In this document: piece after piece, positions 46,509-58,060 of the stretch
How the letters are laid out: the number at the start of each line of letters is the position of its first letter
Numbering within the stretch: the first letter of the stretch is position 1
From: Trichodelitschia bisporula
Taxonomy: Eukaryota; Ascomycota; Dothideomycetes; Phaeotrichales; Phaeotrichaceae
Reading direction: 5' to 3'
NCBI GenBank assembly: GCA_010356995.1
Contig: ML996704.1
Location: 41,183 to 105,182 of the forward strand
DNA: 64,000 nt
Notes under the pieces: model-generated
What the model was told of the DNA's origin: nothing
What the model saw: the letters and a program-made list of their open reading frames with translations, nothing else
Database searches by the model: none
Program-made: the position numbers and the translations under genes

Positions 46509-46516
46509 TCACGTGA
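46509..46516. promoter_or_regulatory. TCACGTGA Cbf1-type site upstream of ATP15
   Basis: GACGTCACGTGATTT contains the palindrome TCACGTGA, which fits the yeast RTCACRTG consensus. It lies about 100 bp upstream of the ATP15 start, a good distance for a functional promoter element. Confidence 0.55.
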
Positions 46517-46658
46517 TTTCGCACAGCAAAAGATATGGGCATCACATCGGGTATTGCGATCACGGTCAATCAGTAAGCAAAAGTGAGATGGTACATTGCG
46601 CTCTACTGTGTATCACGAAATGTCTAACTTATTTTACACGCCACTAGATATCACTTAT

Positions 46659-48232
46659 CTACACCTTCAGGCCCAGCTCCTCCGCGAACGGCAGAAGATG
46701 CAGGTCGCCAACGGCCGAGACTGACGCCTTGTGCTCGAGAATGCTCTTCGCAGCCTGCTCGTGTTAGCTAGCTTCACCCTCCTGGTAGTATTACATACCT
46801 GCTTGAGCTTCTCCGAAGTCACGCCGCCAATCGCGCTGGAAGTCTCCTCAATCTGGTACGGCTTGCCGCCCTGCACGAGGCCAGAGCCCGTCAGCTGGAC
46901 GCCAGCCGACTGGGACTCGCCGTACTCCAGCTCAGCAAACTTGGCATACGCGACAGCCTTCTTGAAGTCCTCGTTGCTGAACTCGCCCGCGGCAATGGCG
47001 TTAAGCGTCTTGACAGCGTCGAAAGCCACGCCAGCGACGTCCTTGGCGCCACCAGTGATGGTAACGGTCAGCAGACCGGCGTCCGAGTAGATGTGGCTCT
47101 TGGTCTTGATGCTCGCGCTGGGGTAGTTGAGACCCGCCTTGCTGAGCAGCGAGAAGCCCGAGGACCACTTGATGCTTGACTGGCCACCGAGCAACGCAGC
47201 AAGCACAGCAACCTCAGGCTTGTAGAAGCCACCCGTCGCGGAGCTCGATCCAGAGAACCCAAGGACGATCGCGTTGCCGCCAGCGTGAGCAATGCGCTCC
47301 TCGCCGCCGTAGTACTTGCTTTGCGAGCTGCTCAGCTGCGGTGCGCCCTGCACAGGCGACACCTGGTAGTCCCCGAAGAACTCGCCGACCCACTTGCCGA
47401 CCTCAGCGTTGTCGGCGCCGTTGGCAACGACGGCAATGTTCGACTTGGCGTAGGCAGTTGAGGCGTAGGCGCTGATCGTGGCGTGGTCCAGGTACTTTGA
47501 CGTCGGGCCAGAGGCAGCGGGATGGATGGAAGAGCCGAGTCCGCGGTGGAAGGCGACGCCGTGAGCCGAGTCCAGTGCAAGGGCCTCGGGGTTGGCAAGG
47601 AAGTTCTTCTGCGCGAACTTGATATGCCCGAAAACCTCCTCCTCAAAGATGTAAGCTATTTACGTCAGCACGCCACAAAACCACAATGCTTAATCCCGCA
47701 GAGACGTACGGAGGTACTGTGTCTTGCCAGCGACCTCGGACAGGAGCTCCATAAAGTACGGCAGGTCCTTGCGAAGGAACTTGGCATTGAGGGACAGCGT
47801 TTCCCGGGAGTGAGTAGCGTAGACCTCCGAGCCGAGCAGCTCGGTCTCGCGCACAATGCGCAGAGCAGACCGCCGCTCAGTGTTCTACCTGACATTAGAC
47901 GCCGTTGCGCGGCCATAGTTGTCCTCAACGCACCCGGAATGCAAACTTCTCCAGACCCTCGGCGAGACCCGGCAGGAACTCGTAACGGGTGCCGGCCTTC
48001 GCAACCAGTGCCAAAGTCGTCATCTGGCCGGGCACATCTCTGCTGGCATACTTGATGCCGGCAGAATCGCCAGTCTGGTAGTTGAAGCCCGAGGCGGCAG
48101 CTGGAGCTGGGTTAGCTGGGTGGTGCCGCTGAAGGTGGAGGGAGGGCTGTTACCAGCGTAACCGCGGCGCTGGCCGCACTGCAAGCAGCGTAGGGCCTTC
48201 GAGGCTGTCCGTACTGATGGGCGCGCAATCAT
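46659..48232 (-). CDS. QCR2: Ubiquinol-cytochrome c reductase core protein 2
   Basis: Core protein 2 of respiratory complex III is a catalytically silent relative of the M16 processing peptidases. Exons 48232-48154, 48100-47934, 47884-47711, 47656-46799 and 46754-46659 give 457 residues. The N-terminus MIARPSVRTASKALRCLQCG is basic and lacks acidic residues, a mitochondrial presequence. Family regions include LVAKAGTRYEFLPGLAEGLE, NTERRSALRIVRETELLGSE and the glycine-rich IVLGFSGSSSATGGFYKPE. The final exon ends LLPFAEELGLKV. Introns of 44-54 nt have normal signals, and the acceptor before NTERRS is GTAG at 47885-47886 rather than the earlier CAG, chosen by frame. The gene is divergent from RPC82 with 360 bp between start codons. 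Confidence 0.94.
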
Positions 48233-48591
48233 TGTGGGCGAGGAGCGCCAATTGATGTTGTGGGGTGTGAGGGAGGGTGGTCGAAGGTCGCGATGTTTCG
48301 GCGGTGTTGCTTGCTGGTCGACCTTCGGGTCGGATGAACGAATTGGAAGCGACCGAAAGAAAAACGCTTGGCCGCTTGGCACCGCGGGCAGAAGTCCAGA
48401 GGACTGTGGGCTGCAACCCTGACTGGCTCCGTGCTTCCCTGTCTCCTCCCTCTTGTCCCCGCCTTGAACTATTTTGACTGTCCAGAACTTTTTTCTTTAA
48501 CCACGTCAATTTCGCGCTCAGATGCACATGTATTTATATCGGTAGCACCTGTCGCCCTGCTGGAGATCCGAGGTGCTCTCGGCTCGTAAAC

Positions 48592-50625
48592 ATGAAAAAG
48601 GTACGCGATACAGCCCGAGCCTTGTGTCTATGGTGACCTCGAGACTGACCGCCGCTTATAGCGTCTATCCGAGCTATTAACTTTTGCCGTCGGCGACTTC
48701 TACGGCGAGTTTCACTCGGTATGTTTGACGCAACCTTTATGTAAAGCAAGCATCTAACCTCCCCAAGCGAGTCTTCGGTGCGCTCGTCGAAAACGGCCGA
48801 CTACCCTTCCGGACGCTCGTTGCAAAGTCCGGCCTTCTCCCAACACAAGTCCGTGGCGCTCTGATCACCCTCATCCAGCAGAGCTTCGTCTCCTTCCAAA
48901 CAACGGACGAGGGTGCTACAAACTACGATGCGAACTGGGAGAAGACGTATAACTTCGTAATCCGCTCGGGAAAACTGTTGCAGCTGGTCAAAGTGCGCTA
49001 TGGTGACGCTGCAGGGGTCGTGTGTGAGGATCTCTTCGAGGCTGGACATGCGCGGGTTGGCGAGCTCATAAAGGAGCGTGTTTCGGTGAAGGAGAAGCCG
49101 GCTAGTACAAAAGGCGGAGCAGTCAACGGCGATGGAGTCAATGGCGTGAACGGGATCAATGGAGTACACGTCAACGGCGTCACTGAGCCCGAAGGCCATG
49201 GGCCATCTCCCGAGCAGCGACGTCGGGCCCTCAACAAGCTTGTCCGTGCTGGATTGATCGTACCGCTGAATGAGCGGGACATGAAGTCTGTGGAGGACCT
49301 GAAGCGCTCGGCGGAACGGAATCTGATTGGCACCAAATACGACCATTTGCCGAAGACGAAAAAGGAAAAGACCAACTTTGCTTTGGACACACAGCAACTC
49401 CTTGACGGCTGGCGACACGAGTCCCTGAGGTATTTCGGCGACGGGGAATATTCCTCTATAAAACGCGGCAATCCTTTCGACGAAGACTCAGACGACGAGT
49501 ACCCTGCCAAACGCCGGAAGGTCCACGGACGTACGAATGGAGTCAATGCAGCTACCGGTCCTCACCCGGAGGTACGTGTGTATTTAGCATCATAGACGGC
49601 GCTAACATCACTAGACTGATCTTGTTGTCCGCCTTAATTTTGAAAAGTTCGACGTCTTGTTGCGCAACCAGCAGTTGGTCAAGATGGCAGCGCGCTACGT
49701 TGGCGAAACGACCTCGAAGGTTTATGACGCTTTATTACGGGCTTTGGAAACGAAGACGAGCCGCTGCTACGAACCTTCCCTGGACCACGAGGCTGAAGAC
49801 AAGGAGCAGCCGTTCGTCAAGACTCACGATATTGTCCCCTACCTCGACCCTAATCTCGATTTAAACGTTGGACTGTACGGGGAGGATGTTGCGAGTGAGA
49901 TGAACGGCCACAACGACGATGATGAGGAGCCTGTGTCGAGAAAACGGAAGCAACCGAGCAGTGACGCACAATACAAGGTCGAGCAGCATTTACGCCTCCT
50001 CGCCTACGATCCGCGGCAATTTGTGCAGAGCGAAGGTCGTGACTGGCGCGTGCCGTACCGAGCCCTCACGAAGCGTCTGCTCCAGAGCCAGATCGAAAAC
50101 CACCTTACAGCACGCTATGGAACCGTCGCCCCGCGGCTGATTCGCGTACTCTTCGCCAATGGGAGGCTAGAAGATAAGAATATTTCCAAGTTGGCCTTGG
50201 TTCCCCTAAAGGAGTTACGGGAGATGCTTTATGTACTTCAGAAGGCTGGCTTCGTCGAATCTCAAGAAGTGCCGCGTGACGCGAGTCGGACGGTGAACCG
50301 CCTGGTTTACCTGTATTTCTACGACCAGATCAAGGCACGGCGCGTGCTCCTCGACGATGTGTACCAGGCTATGGCGCGCATGCTGCAGCGGGCTGAGACA
50401 GAGAAGGCGAAGATCCAGGTCGTCATTGACAAGTCCGAGCGCACGGATGTCGTTGGCAATGAAGCCAAGTACCTGAGCAAGGCTGAGAAGGTGGCTCTGG
50501 AGAGGTGGAATCAGACGGAAGAGAAGCTGCTGCGGCAAGTCAATCGTATGGATGATCTCGTTGCCGTAGTGCGAGATTTCTACCCTATGGGACCGGACGA
50601 CAGCAACGAGGAGTTGTACGGCTGA
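48592..50625 (+). CDS. RPC82: RNA polymerase III subunit Rpc82 (Rpc3)
   Basis: Rpc82 is part of the initiation trimer Rpc82-Rpc34-Rpc31 of Pol III and opens promoters of tRNA and 5S genes. Exons 48592-48600, 48662-48718, 48768-49571 and 49615-50625 give 626 residues. The first exon is only nine nucleotides (MKK); the second encodes RLSELLTFAVGDFYGEFHS, and the third continues RVFGALVENGRLPFRTLV, the first winged helix. Later winged-helix parts are seen around YRALTKRLLQSQIENHLTARYG and LALVPLKELREMLYVLQKAG. The C-terminus is a coiled coil (EEKLLRQVNRMDDLVAVVRD). A repeated GVNGVNGINGV insertion between helices is low complexity. All splice junctions keep frame. Confidence 0.92.
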
Positions 50626-51051
50626 CGAACAGATGTGAAGTTGGAACCATTTTAGAATCATGCATAGCGACTGGCGTTTGGGCTCGTGGTGGGCATCACT
50701 GGGCATTTACCGGGGCGGGTGATTAAGAATCCCCATGGCGTGGATAGGAAAAGGATCAACGTGGGAGCCTAAGGTCGGCAATATTTGATGCAAATATCAT
50801 CTTGCTTCCTTTTGACTCCGGGTTCTTGAGATGGCTGTATTGACAAGCAGCGATTCGATACTAACAGCATGTTGTTGCCTAGATGACGCTGCAGCTAACT
50901 GAAATGAGGAGCAGGAACAGCATCACCGACGAGCCGAGCCCCGCTTGATACATCCCCTGCATGCAGGTACATATAAAAGGTACCATCAGCCTAACATGCC
51001 GACCACCAAACGATCCATCTTTGCTCTCCATTCTTCCATCAATAAATCAAA
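50626..51051. promoter_or_regulatory. Promoter of the SDR gene
   Basis: A TATA box (ATATAAAAGG, 50971-50980) stands 72-80 bp before the ATG at 51052. Just upstream is a perfect 12-bp palindrome CCTGCATGCAGG (50956-50967), a candidate dimeric-factor site. Confidence 0.6.
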
Positions 51052-52013
51052 ATGGCCTACCCACCCCACTGGGGCGTATCCTTCACCCCAACAACACACT
51101 CCAAACCCGCCGGCCCCACCCTCCCCACCTCCAACCCCCTCCCCACAAACTTCGCCGTCGCCATCACCGGCGCAGGAAAGGGCCTCGGGTACCACATCGC
51201 ACTCGCCTACGCCGCCGCCGGCGCTGCCAGAATCTCCATTTCATCCCGCACGCAGGCCGATCTCGACAAGCTGGCCACGGAAATCGCGAACCTCAACCCG
51301 GAGATTAAGGTACATGCGCGCACGTGCGACACGACGAAAGATGAAGATGTGAAAGCGCTGGCTGAAGATGTGATGAGCACGTTCGGGCGCATAGACGCCG
51401 TGATCGCAAACGCAGGCATCATATCCGCGTACATAACCGACAGCGACGGGCACCGGCGTCTGCCCGTCGGTATCGCGGCGGACGAGGATTTCGACCGGGT
51501 TATTGCGATTAACGTCCTTGGCGTCGCGCGGACGGCGAAGTACTTCGTCCCCCACCTACTGGGCACTCTGGATGGAGGGAAGGCGTTTGTGTTTATCAGC
51601 AGTTTGGCGGGGATGGCGAGTACGAGCTCCGTCGTGCCGGTTGCGTATACGGTGAGTAAGGTGGCGGGGAATAAGTTGGTGGAGGTGCTGGCGGAGGATC
51701 ATCGCGGAGAGGGGTTGGTTGCGTATGCGGTGCATCCTGGGGCGGTTGTGACGGAGCAGACGAAGGGGCATGAGGGGAATGGGTGGGCGGAGAGTGAGTT
51801 TAAGCTTGGAGTTTGGGATGGGTGGCGCTAATGAGCGCAGTTCTGGTGGATGATCCGGGGCTTTGTGGGGGGTGGCTGACGTGGTTGACTAGGGAGAGGA
51901 GGGAGTGGCTTTCTGGACGGTATGTGAGTGTTAATTGGGATGTGGAGGAGTTGGAGGGGAAAAGGCAGGAGATTGTGAGTGGGGATAAGTTGAAGTTTAG
52001 GATGATGGTTTAG
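51052..52013 (+). CDS. Short-chain dehydrogenase/reductase
   Basis: This is a NAD(P)-dependent oxidoreductase of the classical SDR type. Exons 51052-51793 and 51841-52013 (47-nt intron, GTGAGT...CTAATGAGCGCAG) give 304 residues. The Rossmann cofactor motif TGAGKGLG starts at residue 39, NAG at about 121, and the catalytic Tyr199-x-x-x-Lys203 in YTVSK. The second exon supplies LVDDPGLCGG and LSGRYVSVNWDVEEL, the end usual for a fungal SDR subgroup. Without splicing the protein stops early after VWDGWR and loses this end. The substrate is unknown. The strong TATA box suggests inducible expression. Confidence 0.88.
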
Positions 52014-52393
52014 GTGGGTGGGTTCAGCCTTGTCGATGGCGGACTTGCTTTGAACGGAAATCTGCACATAGACTCAGTTCAATATTGCAGTTAGATACTT
52101 CAACTGGTATCCATCGCGTATACAGAATTTACATTGAGTCGTGACAGATTTTCCGTTGGCTGTATCAAAGATGGGCTAGGTTTTCAGCCTTTGTCGACCA
52201 CAAGCCATGGGCCTGACTTCATTTGATAACAAGGTGGATTCACCTTCAGAAAGCAGTGGCGTCAAGGCTAACTTTCGGAACAGACAGCATCGGACTTGGG
52301 GAGCAAAAAGGAACTTCTCATAGTTTTGAAGTATCCAGACGACTGCCCTTCCCACATTCCAACCTCCACTTCCTCCACCAGATCAACCCCCGC
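52014..52393. other. Convergent intergenic region
   Basis: This holds the 3' flanks of the SDR and GXWXG genes. Nothing else is seen. Confidence 0.5.
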
Positions 52394-53041
52394 CTAAAAT
52401 CCCGTCGTATTCGGATACCTAAACTCGTCAGTCACTGCTCCCCACCCCAAGATGAACACTTACGGGTTCTTGAACGTAAAGTCAACCTTCTGACCCTCGA
52501 CCTTCTTGAGATAGAAGTACGCCGGCACCGCCGCCTTCCCCAGCAAATCACTCCGTCCAAGGAGCACGAGCTCCCCCCCCTCCTTCTTCACCACCTTGAG
52601 GTAGTCCAACAACGGCAACCGATTATACATAATCGTCGCCGTAACCACCCCATCAATCTCCACATTCCGCGCCTGCGCAATATCCGCTCTCGGATACGGA
52701 AACACAGTAGAACTCTGATTCCCCGGCGCCCGCGACAACAATGGATTAACACTCGTCTCACTGATAATCTGCTTCCCGAACCAGTTTATCGCGCTGGGGG
52801 CCCCGCCGTCGAACAGGCCGCCCTGGTATGTACCGATGGCTTCTGAGACGCGGATCGGGGGTAGAGCGCTCCACAGCGGTGCGAGCGTAGCTGGCGCCAC
52901 CGCCTTGCCTGAGCTGATGTGCGCTTGCACGGCGGCTTGCGCGGCTGCGACCGTCGGGGGGGTGGTGTCGGCCATGCGGGCGCGGAGTGGCATAGAGGCT
53001 GAGGCGAGGAGGGGGAGGGTAAGGAGCGTGGCGAGGTACAT
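52394..53041 (-). CDS. GXWXG/DUF4334 domain protein
   Basis: The proposed exons are 53041-52464 and 52418-52394, with a 45-nt intron (GTAAGT...CTGACGAGTTTAG), giving 200 residues ending NPYPNTTGF. If unspliced, translation stops directly at the donor (TAA in GTAAGT) with FKNP, so the protein differs only at its end. The N-terminus MYLATLLTLPLLASAS looks like a signal peptide, although the family is often cytosolic. The GXWXG motif appears as GTYQGGLFDGG (about residue 70) with Tyr in place of Trp, followed by INWFGKQI. The DUF4334 part (DGVVTATIMYNRLPLLDYLK) follows. The function of the family is unknown; a small-ligand-binding barrel is likely. Confidence 0.8.
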
Positions 53042-53496
53042 CGCTGATGTTAAGTAACGAGTGTGCTGGTTTAGTTGCTACATGTCTGCCGTGGAGGGTC
53101 TATTTGTACGCTCCGCCGGAGGGCAATATGCAGGTGCGCATTTCGCGCATTTCGCTCAGCGGATGCAGGTACGGGTATCGTTCGCAAGGTAACACGGATT
53201 GGGAAATGGCCGGGGGGGGGGATATATTGCTGAAGCGTAGTTAGGGTTCCGGGTCACTTGGGCCGAGGGGGCCGCGCTTGATGGAGGGGGGGATGCGATG
53301 TGATTTAGCATGACGCTGGAAGATATAGCGTCAGAACGTAGTTGTCCGCGCAATTGTGTGCTTACCTTTGCTCGAGTCCGGCTGGAACCCGTCATTTCAG
53401 TTATTGCACATAAAGTCATCAGCACAAGTTCGGCAGCAGATGCGGAAAGCATTCATTCAATGCACCCCAACGCCCCCAAACCGCCTACAATGCACC
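53042..53496. promoter_or_regulatory. Upstream region of the GXWXG gene / 3' flank of NEO1
   Basis: A short repeat gcgcatttcgc(gcatttcgc) occurs near 53135-53155. No gene is seen. Confidence 0.45.
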
Positions 53497-56400
53497 TCAC
53501 ACCCCCCTCACCTTCCGATAACTCGGCGGCCTCAACGTCCTCCCAATAACCTTCCCCGCATACGGCGGCACCAACGCAACCGCCAATATAACAACACATC
53601 TCCACAAAAACCCCACCGTAATAATATACTCCAGCTCCATGTACCCGCCCAAAAACGGCAGGGACCCAAAAAACACCAGCGCCGTCCCGATAATCGAAAA
53701 CACCATCACCGGGTGCCAGGTTGTGATTTCAGCGGCTACCATGAAGAGCTCGTTGAGCACGAGGCAGACGTAACTCACGGCAACCATGCGCTTGAATGCC
53801 TCTTCGCTGATGCCGACTAGGATTTGCGAAAGGCCTTGGATGATGGCGCCTTGGTACACGGACACGGCGACCCAGATGAAGAAGGTGCGGTAGGAGAGGG
53901 AGCGCCCGCCTGTGAGTTCTTTGTACAGCTCTGGGTACAAGTTTGCGAGGGACTCGTCCACATCTCTGTCGAGCACGAGGCTGAACACCGGCGCCAGGGT
54001 GTAGATAGTCGCGTACCCGACGAGCAACCAATCGCGGTACAGCGCGTTCGGGGCGAAGCGAGAAGCGATGCTGTACATCGTCTGGCACACGCTAATGATA
54101 AGTCCGCGGTGTATCACGAACTGCGCCAGCTTTGCGCTGCGCTTGTAGCTATTCCGCCCATGCCAGACGAGCAGCTTCGTCAGGTGGTGGAACTGGGTTA
54201 TGCTGAAGTCGGCCGCGAGACTGGCTTGTCGCCCTTCTTTTCCTACGATCCCGACGCCGACGTCTGCAGCTTGGATCATGGAGACGTCATTGCCGCCGTC
54301 TCCTATGCAGCAGATGCGTTTTTTGGTGTGACTGCGGATTAAACTGGCGAGTTGCGCTTTTTGGGTGGGGGTGCAGCGGCAGGCGATTACAGTGGGGAGG
54401 AGGACGGCGACGGAGATGAAGGTTTCACGGTGGTGGGTTAGCATGAGGGAGAGGGATTCGCCGTCTATGAGGAGGCAGGCGTCTGGTTTTGAGGTTAGGA
54501 AGGAGAGGGAGTCGTGTGCGGCGTCTTTGCGCTTGACTACTACTGTTAGCGGGATGGCAATGGGAGGGTAGAATGGGAATGGGAGGCGCACGTACGCTTT
54601 GCAATCGTGTGGATGTACTGCCCCCTCGCCACAAGTTTCGAGCTTATAGCCACGCAGCGCGCCGTCTCAACTTTATCCCCCGTCAACATCCAGATCTTGA
54701 TCCCGGCGTTGCGGAGCAGCTCCAGGGACGGTTTTACATCGCGCTGTAGTTTGTCCTCTACACCCGTCACACCAAGCAACTCAAGGTCTCGCTCGAGGAA
54801 TTGGGCTACGATGTCGGCCATCGCTATATCGCGGCCCTGGAGGGAGAGAGCTGCTTGTGAGTATTGACGCGTGAATTCGGTGAAGTGTTCGGTGGAAAGC
54901 TTCTTGCGGCCAACGACGAGTGTACGGAGTCCTTCGCGCGCCATGTTGGCTGTTTCTTCGTCGAGCCAGTCGTTAGCCGCGACGATGGTCGACATCACGG
55001 TGTCGGCACCCTTTTGATAGAACCAGATCTCGTCGGAGGTGTCGTTCTGGCCGTGAAGGAACTGGACTATGATACCCATGCGCTTGCCCTCTGAAGTGAA
55101 TGGAAATACGTTCAAGATCCGTACGCGCACGGTGTCGCGACCGCTCTTGACGGACCGCAAGACCATATCCGTGCGGTCGCGGTGGAGGAGTTGCAGGCCT
55201 ACGCTCTCCGTCCAGCGGACGATGGCGATCTCGTCTGGCGAGGAGGCTTGGTATGTGGTGACGCTTTGTCCGCCTTCCTCTTCCACCGTCGGTGTGACGT
55301 TATGGCACAGCGCCAGAGCGAGCACCAGATCGCGCACGCGAGATCCTATCTCCCTGCGCGTCCGAGTCGCCGAGCTCGACGCAGCCATAAATACCGAACT
55401 CGGCGTGACCAGGTCTCCCGCCTCGCCAAACGCCTGGCTCACGTACGAGGTGACCTCGTCCATAGCATCGTTAGCGTACGAAACCGTCCCGACATGGATC
55501 TTCTTCAGCTCCATCTCATTCTGCGTCAACGTGCCCGTCTTATCACTGAGCAGGTATTCCACGCGCCCCAGATCCTCAGGAATAGTACTCGTGCGCACAA
55601 CCGTGCCTGGTATGCCCTCGTCGTGCTCAATAAACCACGCGTACACAGACTTGCCCATGTCGAGGTTGACGCGCAGACTGATGGGCACGACGGTGGAGAA
55701 GAGGATCAGGAAGCGCATGACGGAGATGTACCACTCGCGCTGCTTCTCTTCGCCGTCGAGACGCCCGATTAAGACGAGGATGCAGGAGAGGGAGAGGGTT
55801 AGGAAGCAGAGGATTTTGGTGAGGGAGTTGATTTCGTATTCGAGGAGGCCAACTTTGGAGCGCGACGCGGATGTGGATAGGGCCTGGCGCGTTTGCGAGC
55901 CGGTGTAGATGACTACGGCGTAGACGGTGGAGCTAGACGCTAGCACGGTGTTTGCCCACGCTGTGTTGTCGATGGAAAGGGGCACGGATTTGGGCCGTTG
56001 GTTCTCTTCTTCCGTGTAGGGTGCATCCGGGTCCTCGACAAGGTCCAGCGTTCCGATGAACTCGTTGACCTTTTTGTCCGGCTTCCCCGCGGTGACCCTG
56101 AGCTTGGTGAACTGCTGGAGGTCCAGGGATTGTGAGAGTGGAGAGGCGAGGCGGAGCTTCCAGTCCGTTTCGCCATCCAGCTGATCTGTCCGAATGAAGG
56201 CCTCGCCGGTGGGGCCCGCTGCTGCGTGTGTGTTGGAAGCCGCAGCGGACGGAGTATCGGCGTCGGCTTCTATCAGTGAGTGAACTTCCTCTACGGCCTT
56301 TAAGGCCTCTGCTTCTGCTGTTTGTGACTCGGTTGCAATCGTCTGCAAGATGACCAAGTCCGCTGGTACGCGTTGGTTCTTGCTTAGCTTGAGGACGTCG

Positions 56401-57302
56401 CCAACTTTGAGATCCTTCGACGGCTTGACAATCTCGCTGATGCCTTCCGAGTTGATGGTGCCGTTGGAGGCTTTCTTTCCTTTTGAGCCTGTCTTCACCT
56501 CCGAGCTGTCACCGAACCGCAGCACCGTGAATGGCTCCGCATTCGCTTCTGCATCCCGTCTCCGCCGCGCAATATCGTCTAACGCCTCCTTCCCTAACGC
56601 AACCGAAATGACAAACGCCAGAGGAACAATGTATGTCGACAGGTAACCAATTCGTAACGCTGGAATGATTTGCGATAATGCTACAAGCAAAAAATACATG
56701 TTCAAGAAGAAGGAAAACTCATTGTACAGAGTGCGAGGTAGGAAGCTCCAGGGGGTGTACTTCGCGTTCGAGACAGCATTAGGGGGGAAGCGCGTGGCCT
56801 GCCGCTGTCCGATCGCGACGGTTCGGTTCGATGCAGGATCGTGCTCGTCCTCCGGTTCGGCATCATCAGCTTGCCCGTTGGCGGTGGGAGGGTGGGGAGA
56901 GTCTGCCATGAGACTCGGGAGTCGGAGATTGGTCCCCAGTCGCGAGAGGGTGCTCTCGGGTTGCCGCTTCCTCCTCCGGCCGTAAACAGGCAGAAGCGCA
57001 TCACTGTCGTGAACGCTGTCAAAACTCTCAGCAGATTCATGGTGCCCTTCATCATGAAGCAACCTCTGCTCATCCTCCTGCTCGCCGACTTGTTGACTGC
57101 GCAACCGCCCGGCCCTCAGGTTGCGCAGCGGTATCCGTCCGCCGAAGTCTGATGTACGGTGGCCATCTCGGGCGCGCTGCGGGTTGGAGGAGTGGTCCAC
57201 CGACGGGTCGAGTTCGTCGAGATCGAGGTCGAGGTCCGAGTCGCTGTCACCGGTGACAGAGTCCGGCGCATTTGGCTGGTGGTATTGATGTGGGAGAGAC
57301 AT
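53497..57302 (-). CDS. NEO1: P4-type ATPase, Neo1/ATP9 class phospholipid flippase
   Basis: Neo1-class P4-ATPases flip aminophospholipids in Golgi/endosomal membranes and, unlike other flippases, work without a Cdc50 subunit. Exons 57302-54596 and 54542-53497 (53-nt intron, GTACGT...CTAACAG) give 1250 residues. The N-terminus is long and acidic (SDSDLDLDLDELD). Features in order: PRTLYNEFSFFLNMYFLLVA at the first membrane pair; the actuator region with DQLDGETDWKLR; the phosphorylation site SDKTGTLT with Asp587; the nucleotide domain with SSPDEIAIV; MLTGDKVETARCVA; GDGGNDVSMI; and about six C-terminal membrane helices. The DGET motif and short loops are those of the Neo1/ATP9 class. Confidence 0.94.
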
Positions 57303-58060
57303 GCTCGGGCATCGAGGTGAGCACGAGGGAGTCTAGGAGCTGTCGACAAGCTCACCCAGGGGCCTACGCGATGAACGTTGCGAGCGTCAAAGGGACACGG
57401 AGGTTTGATGAAAGCACAGTGCCGTCGACTTGCAAGTGGAGGCAGGCACAGTCGCCAGATAAGAATCAGGGGCGCTGGTGTCTCGTCGGTGATCGGCGCA
57501 ACAATGTGAAGCCGTTAAGAAGAGACGAAGCCACATCCCCGTGGTGAACAAGTGAGCAAGGGTCTCTATCCCATACGCGGGCGCAGGCGGGCGAATACGC
57601 CGGAGTGATTGGCTGGAGCGGGTAATATACACGGCCTGTGCTCATATCTTCTTACGCGTGCCGTGATCTACGCGCGCGAAGGCTACAGTAATGACGCGAT
57701 GGACGCGAGCACAGGCCCCTAGCGGTTTGGCCAAGCCGTCCAGTGGCACTGACCCGTTGACCAGGAGCATGGACAAGGAGTCGGACGAACTTCTTCAACA
57801 CACGTTGCGTAAAGGAGACCAAACTTTCGCATCCTCTCTTACACCTCTTCTTCGCTTTTCACCTAATGCTCTGTTGACTGTTTGTCGCGCGCAACGTTTT
57901 CTTCCGCTCTTGTACAAGTAAGTCTCCCATTTCCCTCCCATCGGCGCCTGTCGCAATACTCCGGAGGTGCTCGAGTTCTGCCTTCAAGGCCGGTATCCGG
58001 TGCTGACAACTTCCCGCTAGTACCTTGATGCCTTTCAGTTATTGAGCGTTAATCAGCATC
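57303..58060. promoter_or_regulatory. Divergent promoter NEO1 / SEC16 with SEC16 leader intron
   Basis: Both promoters lie in about 760 bp. A likely 5'-leader intron of SEC16 spans 57918-58020 (GTAAGT...GCTGACAACTTCCCGCTAG), just before the SEC16 ATG at 58061. A short plus-strand frame at 57691-57921 is probably leader or an upstream ORF. Confidence 0.55.
57918..58020 (+). other. Probable 5'-leader intron of SEC16
   Basis: The sequence CAA|GTAAGT with branch CTGAC and acceptor GCTAG gives 103 nt, ending 40 bp before the ATG. Confidence 0.55.

Noticed and set aside
57691-57921. 76-codon plus-strand frame before SEC16
   Set aside because: It ends at a likely leader-intron donor, lacks similarity and is best seen as leader or upstream ORF.
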